Shown here piece by piece: positions 28,870 to 38,219 of a stretch of 64,000 nt of DNA; the first letter of the stretch is position 1, and each line of letters opens with the position of its first letter. Under the pieces are notes generated by a model, which had not been told where the DNA came from, ran no database searches, and worked only from the letters and a program-made list of their open reading frames with translations. Source of the DNA: Acetomicrobium flavidum (GTDB taxonomy: Bacteria > Synergistota > Synergistia > Synergistales > Acetomicrobiaceae); NCBI RefSeq assembly GCF_900129645.1, contig NZ_FSQZ01000001.1, forward strand, positions 1,760,001-1,824,000, in the 5' to 3' direction. The position numbers were made by a program, and so were the translations under genes.

Positions 28870-30129
28870 ATGTATAAGGGAAAGGTAGTTTTAGCTTACA
28901 GTGGAGGGCTCGATACTTCCGTTGCCATAAAGTGGCTCATGGATCAGGGGTATGATGTCGTGACGTTCACTGCCGATGTGGGTCAGACCGTGGATTTGGA
29001 GGCCTGCAAGGAAAGGGCGCTCCTCATAGGGGCCTGCAATGCTTACGTCATGGATCTGAAGGAAGAATTTGTACATGACTTCGTTTGGCCTGCACTGAAG
29101 GCAAATGCCATGTATCAGGGAACGTATCCCTTGACGTCAGCGCTTTCGAGGCCTCTGATATCCAAGTATTTGGCAAAAATCGCTGAAATCGAGGGAGCTG
29201 TTGCAGTTGCTCACGGATGTACCGGCAAAGGCCAAGACCAGGTTCGCATAGAAGTTTGCACCAGGGCATTAAAGCCGGATTTGAAGGTTTTGGCACCGGT
29301 AAGGGATTGGCACTTCTCCCGGGATGACGAGATAGATTACGCCAAAGAGCACGGGATCCCCATTCCGGTCACGAAGAAAAGCCCCTACAGCATCGACGAT
29401 AATCTGTGGGGCAGGGCCATCGAATGCGGTCCTCTTGAGGATCCCTGGACAGAACCACCGTCCGATGCCTTTACGCTTACCGTTGATCCCTGGAAGGCGC
29501 CTGAGGACGTAAAATATATCGAGATAACCTTCAAGGAAGGGTTGCCCGTTGCTCTGGACGGCGAGGAGATGGACGGCGTCACCTTGATCGCCAAGTTAAA
29601 CGACATCGCCGGCAAATATGGTGTCGGGCGAATAGACATGATCGAAGACAGGCTTGTCGGATTTAAGAGCAGGGAAGTATACGAATGCCCGGCGCCGGTC
29701 GTGTTGCTTCAGGCTAAAAAGGCATTGGAGAAGATGACGTTGGCCAAGGATTTACTAGCCGTCAAAGCAGACCTTGAACTGAAATATGCAGAGCTTGCCT
29801 ACGTGGGCTACTGGTTTTCGCCCCTGAGGGAAGCGTTAGATGCCTTCTTCAACGATGCCCAAAAGGTGGTAAACGGCGTCGTGAGGGTGAGGTTGTATAA
29901 AGGTCAAAGCGTAGTAGTAGGCCTTAAGTCCCCCAATTCCCTTTATGTAAACGACCTTGCTACGTACTCTGCCGGAGATTCCTTCGACCATTCTTCGGCG
30001 GTCGGCTTCATAAATATTTGGGGGCTTCCCATAGTCACATGGAAGCAGGTGCACGGATCCAAGAAAGGCGAATGTACATGCGGTGCTAACGTTGACAAGG
30101 AGGCCGTAGGTTCGAGCCAGAAAGGTTAA
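28870..30129 (+). CDS. argG: argininosuccinate synthase
   Basis: A 419-residue enzyme joining citrulline and aspartate with ATP in arginine synthesis. The N-type ATP pyrophosphatase loop is AYSGGLDTSVAIKWL (about 9-23). YPLTSALSRPLI and VAHGCTGKGQDQVR (about 115-128) are ArgG signatures. ATG 28870 follows a GAAGGAGG site; the GTG at 28867 is too close. No argH is adjacent: a terminator follows directly. The C-terminus is somewhat longer than usual, with a cysteine-containing tail (GECTCGANV). Expression is set by the T-box upstream. Confidence 0.95.
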   Translation: MYKGKVVLAYSGGLDTSVAIKWLMDQGYDVVTFTADVGQTVDLEACKERALLIGACNAYVMDLKEEFVHDFVWPALKANAMYQGTYPLTSALSRPLISKYLAKIAEIEGAVAVAHGCTGKGQDQVRIEVCTRALKPDLKVLAPVRDWHFSRDDEIDYAKEHGIPIPVTKKSPYSIDDNLWGRAIECGPLEDPWTEPPSDAFTLTVDPWKAPEDVKYIEITFKEGLPVALDGEEMDGVTLIAKLNDIAGKYGVGRIDMIEDRLVGFKSREVYECPAPVVLLQAKKALEKMTLAKDLLAVKADLELKYAELAYVGYWFSPLREALDAFFNDAQKVVNGVVRVRLYKGQSVVVGLKSPNSLYVNDLATYSAGDSFDHSSAVGFINIWGLPIVTWKQVHGSKKGECTCGANVDKEAVGSSQKG

Positions 30130-30130
30130 A

Positions 30131-30182
30131 GATAAAAGCGGGGTGGCGTCTAAGTATTTTCTGACGTCACCCCGCTTTTATC
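30131..30182. terminator. bidirectional intrinsic terminator
   Basis: A 20-bp stem (30131-30150 with 30163-30182, one G-T pair) with A and T runs on its outer ends, between convergent argG and the radical SAM gene, whose stop lies in the 3' arm. Confidence 0.9.
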
Positions 30183-31452
30183 TGCCATTTGCGAGGTCTT
30201 TAAGCTCCTGAAGCTGATCTTGCGTGATATCAGGCGTCATGTACCCGCAGTAAGCGGTGTTATTTTGATACAAAGGTTCTGTCCTGAACTGGGGAAAGCT
30301 TTTGGCGCATTCATCAAACATTGGCGTTCCCGGAATTGGGGAGTACTCAGCCAGCTTGGCGGTTGCGCCCAAGGATTTTACAAATAAAATAGCCTCTTTT
30401 ACGCTTTCATAGCTTTGACCTGGCAGCCCAACCAGTATATACGTCTCGATGTCGTTTAAGGAGTAACCCGCCTTCAGCAAGTTTTTTACGGCCTGGACAT
30501 ACTGCAGGTTGCAGACCTTGTCGGAGCTTGCCCTTTGAACGGCCGGGTCTGTGCCTTCGAAGCTCAACCGTATCGTCTTAAAACCCACCTTGAAAAGATA
30601 GCGGGCGCAAAGTTCGTCGATTTCCCTCACGTGAAGGCCGTTAGGGGTATGAAAGCGTAAATCGCTAAACCCGTCTTTTAACCTCTCGCACAAGGGATAA
30701 AAATGCCTTTCTTTGTCCATCAAAAGAGCATCATCGTAGAAGGCCATATCTTTGACGGTCGGGATGCTGGCCTGAAAGGATATCTCGGCGATTACCTCTT
30801 CTGTCGGACGCCTGCTGTATTGTGGCCATAGCTTCCCGGAAGCGCAGTACCTGCAGTGCAAAGGACAGCCTATCGATGTGACCGTGACGCCATATTCCGG
30901 ATTGTCGTAGAGGTCCAGGGCGGGCCGACGCAAGGGCAGGTTAAGCTGACAGGTTTGAACACCGTCGACGCCCAGGGTCTGGGCGTGATCGGGGCAAAGT
31001 TGAGCATATATGCCTCCAAGTAGCAATGGGATATCGGGAAAATGCCTTTTTATTATGTCGATACACCATTTTACTCCCAGGTACCAGTACGTCATGCCCG
31101 AGGTGACTAAAATTACGTCGGGCCTTTTTACTTGGGAAAGCCTCTCCTCGAAAGCTTCCTTCGTCATGCCAAAATGATAAAACCTGCGCGGGATGTCCCG
31201 GTAAGCATCGGGCTTTTCGACCCTTGCCCTTTGGGTCTTATGGCGTCCGAAGGTTTTAGGCTTGCTGCGTCCCTCGTATATGCAATCTATGAGGCTGACA
31301 TCGTTTCCCAAGTCCCTCAAGTAATCCAGTATATAAAGTAGACCTAAGGGCTTTGCCCAGAGATCGAAGAAGGCGAAGTCGAAGACCGGCGGGTTAATCC
31401 CGAGAATATTTTTGTGGCTCAAGCTTTTCAAAAACGATGAGTAATCGCCCAT
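30178..31452 (-). CDS. B12-binding radical SAM protein
   Basis: A 424-residue class B-like radical SAM enzyme. The N-terminal about 150 residues form a cobalamin-binding-type Rossmann domain (LGLLYILDYLRDLGNDVSLIDC; RPDVILVTSGMTYWYLGVK). The SAM core follows, with cluster motif CPLHCRYC (CxxxCxxC, about 206-213). The GTDPAVQ and LVGLPGQSYESV segments fit the Elp3/MiaB/NifB-like barrel. Members carry out methyl transfers or ring chemistry on many substrates, and none can be named here. A single gene, convergent with argG. Its upstream region has a TGATATACT extended -10 inside an inverted repeat (31462-31481). Confidence 0.82.
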   Translation of the reverse strand: MGDYSSFLKSLSHKNILGINPPVFDFAFFDLWAKPLGLLYILDYLRDLGNDVSLIDCIYEGRSKPKTFGRHKTQRARVEKPDAYRDIPRRFYHFGMTKEAFEERLSQVKRPDVILVTSGMTYWYLGVKWCIDIIKRHFPDIPLLLGGIYAQLCPDHAQTLGVDGVQTCQLNLPLRRPALDLYDNPEYGVTVTSIGCPLHCRYCASGKLWPQYSRRPTEEVIAEISFQASIPTVKDMAFYDDALLMDKERHFYPLCERLKDGFSDLRFHTPNGLHVREIDELCARYLFKVGFKTIRLSFEGTDPAVQRASSDKVCNLQYVQAVKNLLKAGYSLNDIETYILVGLPGQSYESVKEAILFVKSLGATAKLAEYSPIPGTPMFDECAKSFPQFRTEPLYQNNTAYCGYMTPDITQDQLQELKDLANGR

Positions 31453-31461
31453 GTTTAAAGT

Positions 31462-31481
31462 ATATCAAATTATGTTGATAT
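31462..31481 (-). promoter_or_regulatory. inverted repeat over the radical SAM gene promoter
   Basis: ATATCAA (31462-31468) and TTGATAT (31475-31481) form a 7-bp inverted repeat overlapping a minus-strand TGATATACT extended -10. It could be an operator. Confidence 0.4.
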
Positions 31482-31632
31482 GTAGGTCGGAGTATGCCCA
31501 AAAGCAGGAAGTTCGACAAACGCACGTCAAAGCATTTTTTTGGCCCGCGAAAGGTTGCCCAAATGCTGGTAGCAGCTAAAATAAAAAACTGTGTCTGCGT
31601 TATCTTCATTTAGTCGTTCGGAGGTGTTGGTC

Positions 31633-33027
31633 TTGTTGATGCAACTTGTAAGAGCTGCAAATGGCATCCTGTGGGGTAACCTGATGATCTGGTTGTTGCT
31701 TGGGACTGGGATCTTTTACACCGTTCGCCTTGGCTTCCCGCAATTTCGGCGTTTCGGACATATGTTTAAGATCCTGCTGGGAAGCAGGAAGGCCGAGGAA
31801 AAGGGAATTTCGTCGTTTCAGGCCCTGTGTACCGGCTTGGCTGCACAGGTGGGAACGGGAAACATAGCAGGTGTAGCTACAGCACTTGTTTCTGGTGGCC
31901 CGGGTGCTGTCTTTTGGATGTGGATGACAGCGCTGGTCGGCATGGCGACTATTTCGGCCGAGGCCGTTTTGGCCCAGCTTTTTAGGGTAAAAAACGAGGA
32001 CGGGACTTATCGCGGTGGGCCTGCTTACTATCTTGAAAGAGGGCTTGGCCAGAGGTGGATGGGCATCCTTTTTGCGATAAGCATCATACTGGCCATGCCA
32101 TTGGTGTTCAACGCAGTTCAGTGCAACTCGATAGTTGCAGGCATCAGAGGGGCGTTTTTTAGGGACTCTTCGGCCAAAAATATAGAGCTTTATCTTGGCA
32201 TAGGCGTTGCAGCCGTTACGGCCGTAGTCATCTTCGGAGGACTTAGAAGAATTGCCCGCGTGGCTGAGGTAGTCGTGCCTTTTATGGCTATCATGTACAT
32301 AAGCATCGCTCTTGTGACTTTGATTTTAAACATTCATCACGTTCCGGATATCATCACCTTGATCTTTAAGAGTGCCTTTGGCGTCAGACAAGTCGCGGGC
32401 GGCATAATGGGTCACACGGTGTCTGAGGCATTGAGATATGGAGTGGCAAGGGGGCTTTTTTCCAATGAGGCCGGCATGGGGTCTACGCCGAACGCCCATG
32501 CCACAGCCGAAGTAAAACACCCTGTTCGGCAGGGGTTTACGGCCATGTTCGCAGTGTTCGTGGATACCATAGTGATTTGCTCTGCTACGGCGCTTTTCAT
32601 ATTGCTATCAAACCAGCTTGGCAGCGGCCTGACAGGAGTGGAACTGACTCAAGCTTCGCTAATTGATATCGTTGGCTCCTGGGGGGCCTATTTTTTGAGC
32701 ATAGCTTTGACGTTTTTTGCATGGACATCGATATTGGGCAACTATTACTACGGAGAAAGCAACCTAATGTATCTCTTCCCCGGTTCGGAAGGAAGGGTAA
32801 TGCTTTATATCTACAGAATTGGCGTGCTTGGGATGGTTATATTTGGAGCCGTAAGTTCGGTACCTTTCGTGTGGGAACTTGCGGACTTCTTCAACGGATT
32901 GATGGCCCTGCTCAACTTAGTGGGCATCCTTTGTCTGTCCGGCCTGGTTGTAAAGATGTTTAAAGATTATGAACGCCAGCTCGAGGCAAACCCCAAGGTA
33001 GAGCCGGTATACATCAGAAAAGATTGA
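31633..33027 (+). CDS. sodium:alanine/glycine symporter (AGCS family)
   Basis: A secondary transporter of about 464 residues with about 11 membrane helices. GLAAQVGTGNIAGVATALVSGGPGAVFWMW is the AGCS signature, and GTYRGGPAYYLERGLG and ARGLFSNEAGMGSTPNAHA are also diagnostic. It imports alanine or glycine with Na+. TTG 31633 (or ATG 31639) is preferred as start because of the GGAGGTG site at 31620-31626; a longer frame from GTG 31591 has no ribosome site. Glycine import would match the nearby glyA gene, but no glycine riboswitch is seen upstream. Confidence 0.9.
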   Translation: MLMQLVRAANGILWGNLMIWLLLGTGIFYTVRLGFPQFRRFGHMFKILLGSRKAEEKGISSFQALCTGLAAQVGTGNIAGVATALVSGGPGAVFWMWMTALVGMATISAEAVLAQLFRVKNEDGTYRGGPAYYLERGLGQRWMGILFAISIILAMPLVFNAVQCNSIVAGIRGAFFRDSSAKNIELYLGIGVAAVTAVVIFGGLRRIARVAEVVVPFMAIMYISIALVTLILNIHHVPDIITLIFKSAFGVRQVAGGIMGHTVSEALRYGVARGLFSNEAGMGSTPNAHATAEVKHPVRQGFTAMFAVFVDTIVICSATALFILLSNQLGSGLTGVELTQASLIDIVGSWGAYFLSIALTFFAWTSILGNYYYGESNLMYLFPGSEGRVMLYIYRIGVLGMVIFGAVSSVPFVWELADFFNGLMALLNLVGILCLSGLVVKMFKDYERQLEANPKVEPVYIRKD

Positions 33028-33048
33028 GATTGCATTTGAGCGCTACGG

Positions 33049-33097
33049 AGCTGGCCGCGACAGTCACGATGTTTGCGTGACTTAAAGGCCAGCTTTG
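33049..33097 (+). terminator. branched intrinsic terminator
   Basis: An outer 8-bp stem (33049-33056 with 33087-33094) encloses an inner GTCACG/CGTGAC hairpin (33063-33068 with 33076-33081) and is followed by TTT. It ends the symporter gene ahead of convergent deoC. Confidence 0.7.
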
Positions 33098-33124
33098 ATA
33101 TGTGCTGTGTCGGCACGCCGAGGA

Positions 33125-33787
33125 TTAGGCCAAACTGCAGGAAGATACTATTTGAGGGCCGCTGCTTGTGCCTATCCTGGACGCCCCAGCCTCTATGAAT
33201 GCATAAGCGGTCTTAAAATCACGGATGCCTCCCGCGGCCTTCACTCCCATATGGGCAGGTACGCTTCTTCGAAGCAGCATTACATCTTCAATTGTAGCCC
33301 CGCCACTTCCAAAACCCGTCGACGTCTTGACGAAATCGGCACCCGCCTCGGCTGAGAGACGGCAGGCTAATACTTTTTCCTCATTCGTTAGATAACAGCA
33401 TTCTAATATCACCTTGACGATCGCAGCGCTGCCAGCTTTAACCACAGCTGATATGTCCTTTAAAACAAGCGCGCAATTGTCGTCCTTTAGTGCCCCGATG
33501 TTAATTACCATGTCGATCTCGTTTGCCCCGTCTCTTATGACGTGTTCAGTTTCGAGTGCCTTAATTTCGGAAAGGGTCGCCCCAAAGGGAAAACCGATTA
33601 CCGAAGCGACATTTACGCCCCTTCCCTCAAGAAGCTCCGCGGCCTGTCTTACTCTGCAGGGATTTACGCATACAGCCGCAAAACCATATTGCAACGCCTC
33701 TTTGCATAAATGTTCTATGTCAAGGCTTGAGGCCTTCGGATTTAAATTTGTGTGGTCGATATATCTTGCTATTTCCTCGCGGGTCAT
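33125..33787 (-). CDS. deoC: deoxyribose-phosphate aldolase
   Basis: A 220-residue class I aldolase that splits 2-deoxyribose-5-phosphate into acetaldehyde and glyceraldehyde-3-phosphate in nucleoside catabolism. The Schiff-base lysine lies in ADFVKTSTGFGSGGAT (about 148-163). VKVILECCYLTNEEKVLAC and AAGGIRDFKTAYAFIEAGA are typical. It is monocistronic on the minus strand. It complements the purine island by handling the sugar part of deoxynucleosides. Confidence 0.95.
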   Translation of the reverse strand: MTREEIARYIDHTNLNPKASSLDIEHLCKEALQYGFAAVCVNPCRVRQAAELLEGRGVNVASVIGFPFGATLSEIKALETEHVIRDGANEIDMVINIGALKDDNCALVLKDISAVVKAGSAAIVKVILECCYLTNEEKVLACRLSAEAGADFVKTSTGFGSGGATIEDVMLLRRSVPAHMGVKAAGGIRDFKTAYAFIEAGASRIGTSSGPQIVSSCSLA

Positions 33788-33922
33788 ATCAGCGCCTCCT
33801 TGGTCATATCGGCATATTTATTTCACAATAGCATTGCAAGAAGGGCATGTCGAGATGAGAACCTTTCCGTTGAATAACTTTTACATTAGCTTTTACTATC
33901 ATATAACAGAAGGTATTATGAA

Positions 33923-33951
33923 TTGCTTCTTAAAAGATGAAGCTCTAAAAT
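33923..33951 (+). promoter_or_regulatory. probable glyA promoter
   Basis: TTGCTT (33923-33928), a 17-base spacer and TAAAAT (33946-33951). A small perfect hairpin (33970-33976 with 33984-33990) lies in the leader that follows. Confidence 0.45.
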
Positions 33952-34020
33952 AATATGTAAAGTGTACATTGCTGTCATTGCGGGACAGCATCACAAAAAG
34001 CGTCGTTAAGGGGGAGAAAA

Positions 34021-35295
34021 ATGATCGAAAAGAGCTTAATCTCATCGCTTACTCAAGCGGATCCCCAAGTTTTCGGGATGATGGAAGGAGAGTTGGCCAG
34101 ACAGCGCGACGGTTTGGAACTCATAGCCTCGGAAAACTTCGTTTCGCTAGCGGTCCTTCAAGCCCAAGGTTCGGTACTTACCAATAAATACGCAGAAGGA
34201 TATCCTCACAAGAAATACTATGGCGGATGCGAATATGTCGAAAACATCGAAGAGCTGGCCATAAAGCGGGCGTGCGAGCTTTTTGGGGCAGAGCATGCAA
34301 ACGTTCAGCCTCACTCAGGCACCCAGGCCAACATGGCCGTTTATTTTTCCGTGATGGAGCCGGGAGATACGCTTCTTGCAATGAATCTTGACCAGGGTGG
34401 TCATCTTTCGCACGGACATCCCCTGAACTTCACGGGCAGGTGGTATAAGGTCGTACCTTACGGAGTCAAACCGGATACCGAGACGATCGACTACGATGCC
34501 GTTGAGGCCTTGGCCAAAGAGCATAAGCCCAAGGTAATAGTGGCAGGTGCGAGCGCCTACCCGCGTTTCATAGACTTTAAGCGTTTCAGCGACATAGCCC
34601 AAGAAGTGGGAGCCATCTTGATGGTCGATATGGCCCACATTGCAGGGTTAGTTGCAGGGGGAGCACATCCAAGCCCGGTTCCATACGCAGACTTCGTGAC
34701 GACCACGACGCATAAGACCTTGCGCGGGCCTAGAGGTGCCTTGATCCTGTGCAAGGAAAAATACGGCGCACAGCTTGATCGGACGGTCTTCCCCGGTATC
34801 CAGGGAGGCCCTTTCATGCACGTGATAGCGGCCAAGGCGGTATGTTTCCACCTTGCCATGCAACCTGAATTCAAGGAGTATGCCAAGCAGGTTGTCGCCA
34901 ATGCAAAGGCTTTGGCTAAGGGTCTTAGCGACAGGGGATTTAGGCTCGTGTCAGGAGGCACGGATAACCACATGATGCTGGTAGACCTTAGGAGCAAGAA
35001 GATCACGGGTAAGGAAGCCGAAAAGGTCCTAGAGAGCGTCGGGATTACCGTAAACAAGAACATGATACCCTTCGACCCAGAAAAGCCCATGGTGACAAGC
35101 GGCGTTCGCATAGGAACGCCCGCCCTGACCACACGGGGAATGAAGGAAAAGGAGATGGACCTTGTCGCTGACCTGATAGACAGGACGTTGTCTCATCCCG
35201 ACAGCGAAAGCGAAAAAGAAAAAGTGCGCCGTGAGGTCAAGGAGCTTGCTCACCGCTTTCCCCTTTATCCGGAACTGAGCAACCCTTGGTGTTAA
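34021..35295 (+). CDS. glyA: serine hydroxymethyltransferase
   Basis: A 424-residue PLP enzyme interconverting serine and glycine with tetrahydrofolate. The PLP lysine is in [18 protein letters not shown] (about residue 228). [27 protein letters not shown] and [17 protein letters not shown] are invariant SHMT segments. It has its own promoter and terminator. A GGGGGAG ribosome site precedes the ATG. It supplies glycine and one-carbon units for purine synthesis, consistent with purE just downstream on the other strand. Confidence 0.97.
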   Translation: MIEKSLISSLTQADPQVFGMMEGELARQRDGLELIASENFVSLAVLQAQGSVLTNKYAEGYPHKKYYGGCEYVENIEELAIKRACELFGAEHANVQPHSGTQANMAVYFSVMEPGDTLLAMNLDQGGHLSHGHPLNFTGRWYKVVPYGVKPDTETIDYDAVEALAKEHKPKVIVAGASAYPRFIDFKRFSDIAQEVGAILMVDMAHIAGLVAGGAHPSPVPYADFVTTTTHKTLRGPRGALILCKEKYGAQLDRTVFPGIQGGPFMHVIAAKAVCFHLAMQPEFKEYAKQVVANAKALAKGLSDRGFRLVSGGTDNHMMLVDLRSKKITGKEAEKVLESVGITVNKNMIPFDPEKPMVTSGVRIGTPALTTRGMKEKEMDLVADLIDRTLSHPDSESEKEKVRREVKELAHRFPLYPELSNPWC

Positions 35296-35310
35296 AGTAA
35301 TTAAACCAGC

Positions 35311-35346
35311 AAAAGCCCTGTGTCTTAAAGCACAGGGCTTTTGATT
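35311..35346 (+). terminator. bidirectional intrinsic terminator
   Basis: A 12-bp perfect stem (35311-35322 with 35331-35342) with A and T runs, between convergent glyA and purE. Confidence 0.9.
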
Positions 35347-35361
35347 TATCGCGCGTTAAAT

Positions 35362-35880
35362 TTAGGAGAAGGCCTCAATTGGTGCCGTTGGCAGGTCGCC
35401 CAAATCTTTTCTGGCCTTGAGCACTTTTTCTGAGGATTTGTCCCGATATTCGCGGATCTTATCCTCAAACGACCGGTCGTACAGACAAAGCATCTCTATG
35501 GCAAGCAAGGCGGCGTTAATCGCTCCGCCTATGCCCACCGCCGCAACGGGAACTCCAGGAGGCATCTGAGCGATGGACAACAGGGCATCCACGCCCTTCA
35601 ATGGCCCTGCCTCCAATGGAAGCCCTATGACCGGGAGAGTAGTATGGGCAGCCAAAACCCCCGGTAAAGCGGCAGACAAACCGGCAGCAGCGATGATAAC
35701 CTTGATGCCGCGGTCCCTTGCGTTCTTTGCGTAATTTGCAGCGTCATCGGGGGTTCGATGTGCAGAAGCCACGGTGACCTCAAAGGGAACGTCTAATTCA
35801 TTAAAGATGTCAAAGGCCCCCCTTAGTTTATCCAGGTCGGAGTTTGATCCCATCACGATGCCGACTAGCGGTCTATCCAT
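35362..35880 (-). CDS. purE: N5-carboxyaminoimidazole ribonucleotide mutase (class I PurE)
   Basis: A 172-residue enzyme that converts N5-CAIR to CAIR in purine synthesis. Substrate motifs GSNSDLDKL and VASAHRTPDDA (catalytic His about residue 41) are present, as are AGLSAALPG and GLPLEAGPLKG. ATG 35880 is chosen because the GGGAGG site is 7 bases before it; longer starts overlap that site. It lies just downstream of the minus-strand LysR gene (18 bases), so the two may be co-transcribed by chance of position. Confidence 0.95.
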   Translation of the reverse strand: MDRPLVGIVMGSNSDLDKLRGAFDIFNELDVPFEVTVASAHRTPDDAANYAKNARDRGIKVIIAAAGLSAALPGVLAAHTTLPVIGLPLEAGPLKGVDALLSIAQMPPGVPVAAVGIGGAINAALLAIEMLCLYDRSFEDKIREYRDKSSEKVLKARKDLGDLPTAPIEAFS

Positions 35881-35898
35881 GTTCATTCCTCCCAATGT

Positions 35899-36822
35899 TT
35901 ATTGTTTTAACGTTACTTCAAGGCCAGATTTTGTTAAGTGGCTTTTTAAGATTTTTTGGAAGGCCCAGGAAGCGTAACTTGGCTCCTCATATCTATGGGT
36001 CAACATCAAAAAATTAAAGCTCAGTTCATGAACGCCTGCAAGGGGAAGTTCTATCAGATCGCCTCGATTTAATTCCTCCTCGACAGCCAACCTGCTCGTG
36101 AGCGCCAGGCCCATACGATGCCTCACCGCTTCTTTGAGCAGGTCAATGTTACCGACGTCAATAATGGTTTCTATGTTGATATGATGTCTTTTGAGGAAGG
36201 CGACGGCTATCTCGTTGATGCTGGACGGAGTGGCGGCAAATACAAAGGGCGTTCCCCCAAGCTCCGCAGGCTCTATCCTATCTTTTGCCCTCCACGAATG
36301 TTCTGGCCAGGCTATTAGTGCCATGCGGTCCTCGTATATCTTGGAGATCTTAAGAAGCGGAGAGAGCATCGACGTGCCGTCAGGGACAAAGCCGATGTCG
36401 GCGGCCTTTGTCTCGATAAAGTGTTTTATCTCGTTTGCATCGAGAGTTTGGAGCATCAGGTCGATCTTGGGGTATTTATTATGGAACTCCATAAGCGGCT
36501 TCATGAGCAGATACTGGGCCAAGTGATGGGTGCTTGCCAGTTTGAGGCTTCCCACCTCTAAGCTTTTCGTGGCCTTAAGCTTATCTATTATGGAGTCAGC
36601 CTTTTCCATGATCTCCTTGGCTATCTGGTAAAACACCTTTCCATCGGCGGTTATATAAAGCCTTCTTCCTCTCTTTTGGAAGAACTTCACCTCAAATTCC
36701 TCCTCAAGCGCCTTTATCTGCTGGCTCACGGCGGATTGGGTTATAAAAAGCTTAGAGGCGGCACTCGTTATGGACATCTCGTCACAGACGGCGAGGAATG
36801 TTCGAAGTTGCTGCAGGGTCAT
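35899..36822 (-). CDS. LysR-family transcriptional regulator
   Basis: A 307-residue regulator with an N-terminal winged helix-turn-helix (LRTFLAVCDEMSITSAASKLFITQSAVSQQIKALE, about 5-39) and a LysR substrate-binding domain (from about 88). The cleft residue pattern is not specific enough to name an effector. ATG 36822 is supported by GGAGG nine bases upstream. It is divergent from the first gene of the purine/ureido operon (131 bases between starts), so it is the likely local activator of that operon. Confidence 0.9.
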   Translation of the reverse strand: MTLQQLRTFLAVCDEMSITSAASKLFITQSAVSQQIKALEEEFEVKFFQKRGRRLYITADGKVFYQIAKEIMEKADSIIDKLKATKSLEVGSLKLASTHHLAQYLLMKPLMEFHNKYPKIDLMLQTLDANEIKHFIETKAADIGFVPDGTSMLSPLLKISKIYEDRMALIAWPEHSWRAKDRIEPAELGGTPFVFAATPSSINEIAVAFLKRHHINIETIIDVGNIDLLKEAVRHRMGLALTSRLAVEEELNRGDLIELPLAGVHELSFNFLMLTHRYEEPSYASWAFQKILKSHLTKSGLEVTLKQ

Positions 36823-36887
36823 GTAACCATACCTCCATCGGTTCAATTTATAAGCTATGCCTAAAGTATATCAGAAATAAATATTAA

Positions 36888-36915
36888 TTGTTACTTAAAC
36901 AAATTAAGATATAAT
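36888..36915 (+). promoter_or_regulatory. promoter of the purine/ureido operon
   Basis: TTGTTA (36888-36893), a 16-base spacer and a consensus TATAAT (36910-36915). The AT-rich DNA just upstream (36870-36900) is where a LysR activator would bind. A minus-strand TGATATACT extended -10 (36865-36873) may serve the LysR gene. Confidence 0.55.
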
Positions 36916-36953
36916 AAAAATCAATAAACGATCATCGTAGTGGTGAGGATGCC

Positions 36954-38165
36954 GTGCTGATGCGAGAAACGTTTTGGGATGTCGTGCAACAACTTTCGCC
37001 TGGAGCAGTCGTTGAGCTGTGTTCGAAGCTTGTAAGCATCCCTAGCATTTCGGGCAGGGAGGAAAAAATCGCTTACTACTTATTCAATCTGCTTGAGACC
37101 CTCGGTTACGACGAAGTGGCCATGGACGAGATGGGAAACGTCATAGCAAGGCAGATATTTGGCGGAAGCGGAAAGCGATTGCTTTTTGAGGCCCAGATGG
37201 ATCACGTAGATGCGAGAGATTTCATCGAATGGTCCTTTTACCCCTATGGGGGCATCGTAAGCGATGGGAACATCTATGGCAGGGGCACGGTCGATGCAAA
37301 GGGAAGCTTAGCCGCGATGATAATCGCCGGAAGTGAACTTAAAAAGTGCTCCGATCTGCTTTGCGGGGAACTGGCCATAGCATGTGTCGTAAACCAGGAG
37401 GTGGCCGAAGGGGTTGCTTCCTCAAAGGTATATGAGTTCTTCAAGCCCGACGGCGTTGTCATCGGAGAGGCCTCGAACTTAAACATAAAGAGGGGCCAGC
37501 GCGGAAGGGCCGAGGTCGTCATTGAAGTTCACGGTAAAATTGCCCACACTTCTTTTCCCCTTTCGGGAATAAATGCCGCCGACAAGATGGTATTTCTCCT
37601 TTCCTTCATAAAACAGCACTTCTTACCGCCTCGCCATTACCTTTTGGGAGACGGAATATTGGTTTTGACGGACCTTGAGACATCGCCCTCTTTGGGGACG
37701 AGCATCCTGCCCGACAGATGCGTGGCCACCTTTGACAGGAGGCTTTTGGTCGGCGAATCCGAAGGTCAGGTCGTTGAAGAGATAGCGCGCTTGATTGCCC
37801 TTGCCAGGGACATAGACCCTGAACTGCAGGGAGACGTGAGATTGGCCGAAGACTATGTGTCCTGTTTCACGGGGAAACGTCTTAAGGTCAAACACTTCGC
37901 TCCCGGCTGGTTTTTCGAGGAAGGGGAAGAGCTTGTCGAAAAGGCTTTATCGGGCTTGCGGGCGATCGGAATGGAACCATCTTTATCCGAGTCGGGCTTT
38001 GGGACCAACGGCTGTTATTACGGCGGGATCAAAAATATCCCGACCATAAGCTTTGGGCCCTCCAAGGAGGACTTGGCACATACGAAAGATGAGCATGTAA
38101 ACATAGATCAGCTCATAAAGGCGACGCAGGGATATATGGCCATAGCCGCCTCTTTTTTGGCATAA
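36954..38165 (+). CDS. YgeY-like M20 metallopeptidase-fold protein with altered active-site residues
   Basis: A 403-residue M20 (ArgE/DapE/YgeY) fold protein. YGRGTVDAKGSLAAM (D114), GEASNLNIKRGQRGRAEV and DLAHTKDEHVNID match YgeY. However, the first zinc-ligand histidine of the HxDxV motif is Gln (EAQMDHVD, Q81), and the first Glu of the catalytic EE pair is Gln (VVNQEVAEG, Q148, E149). The true YgeY at 41011 keeps both. The protein may thus bind but not hydrolyse by the usual route, or use D83/H84 differently. It is the first gene of the operon under the LysR regulator. GTG 36954 (GGTGAGG site) or ATG 36960 is the start. Confidence 0.82.
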   Translation: MLMRETFWDVVQQLSPGAVVELCSKLVSIPSISGREEKIAYYLFNLLETLGYDEVAMDEMGNVIARQIFGGSGKRLLFEAQMDHVDARDFIEWSFYPYGGIVSDGNIYGRGTVDAKGSLAAMIIAGSELKKCSDLLCGELAIACVVNQEVAEGVASSKVYEFFKPDGVVIGEASNLNIKRGQRGRAEVVIEVHGKIAHTSFPLSGINAADKMVFLLSFIKQHFLPPRHYLLGDGILVLTDLETSPSLGTSILPDRCVATFDRRLLVGESEGQVVEEIARLIALARDIDPELQGDVRLAEDYVSCFTGKRLKVKHFAPGWFFEEGEELVEKALSGLRAIGMEPSLSESGFGTNGCYYGGIKNIPTISFGPSKEDLAHTKDEHVNIDQLIKATQGYMAIAASFLA

Positions 38166-38219
38166 ACGCAAAAACACCAAAAATAAACGGCCGCACTGAT
38201 CGGAAGGGGAGGTATTCAA

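Noticed and set aside
31483-31632. Possible glycine riboswitch before the alanine/glycine symporter
   Set aside because: The conserved glycine-aptamer core was not found; the region has no convincing paired structure.
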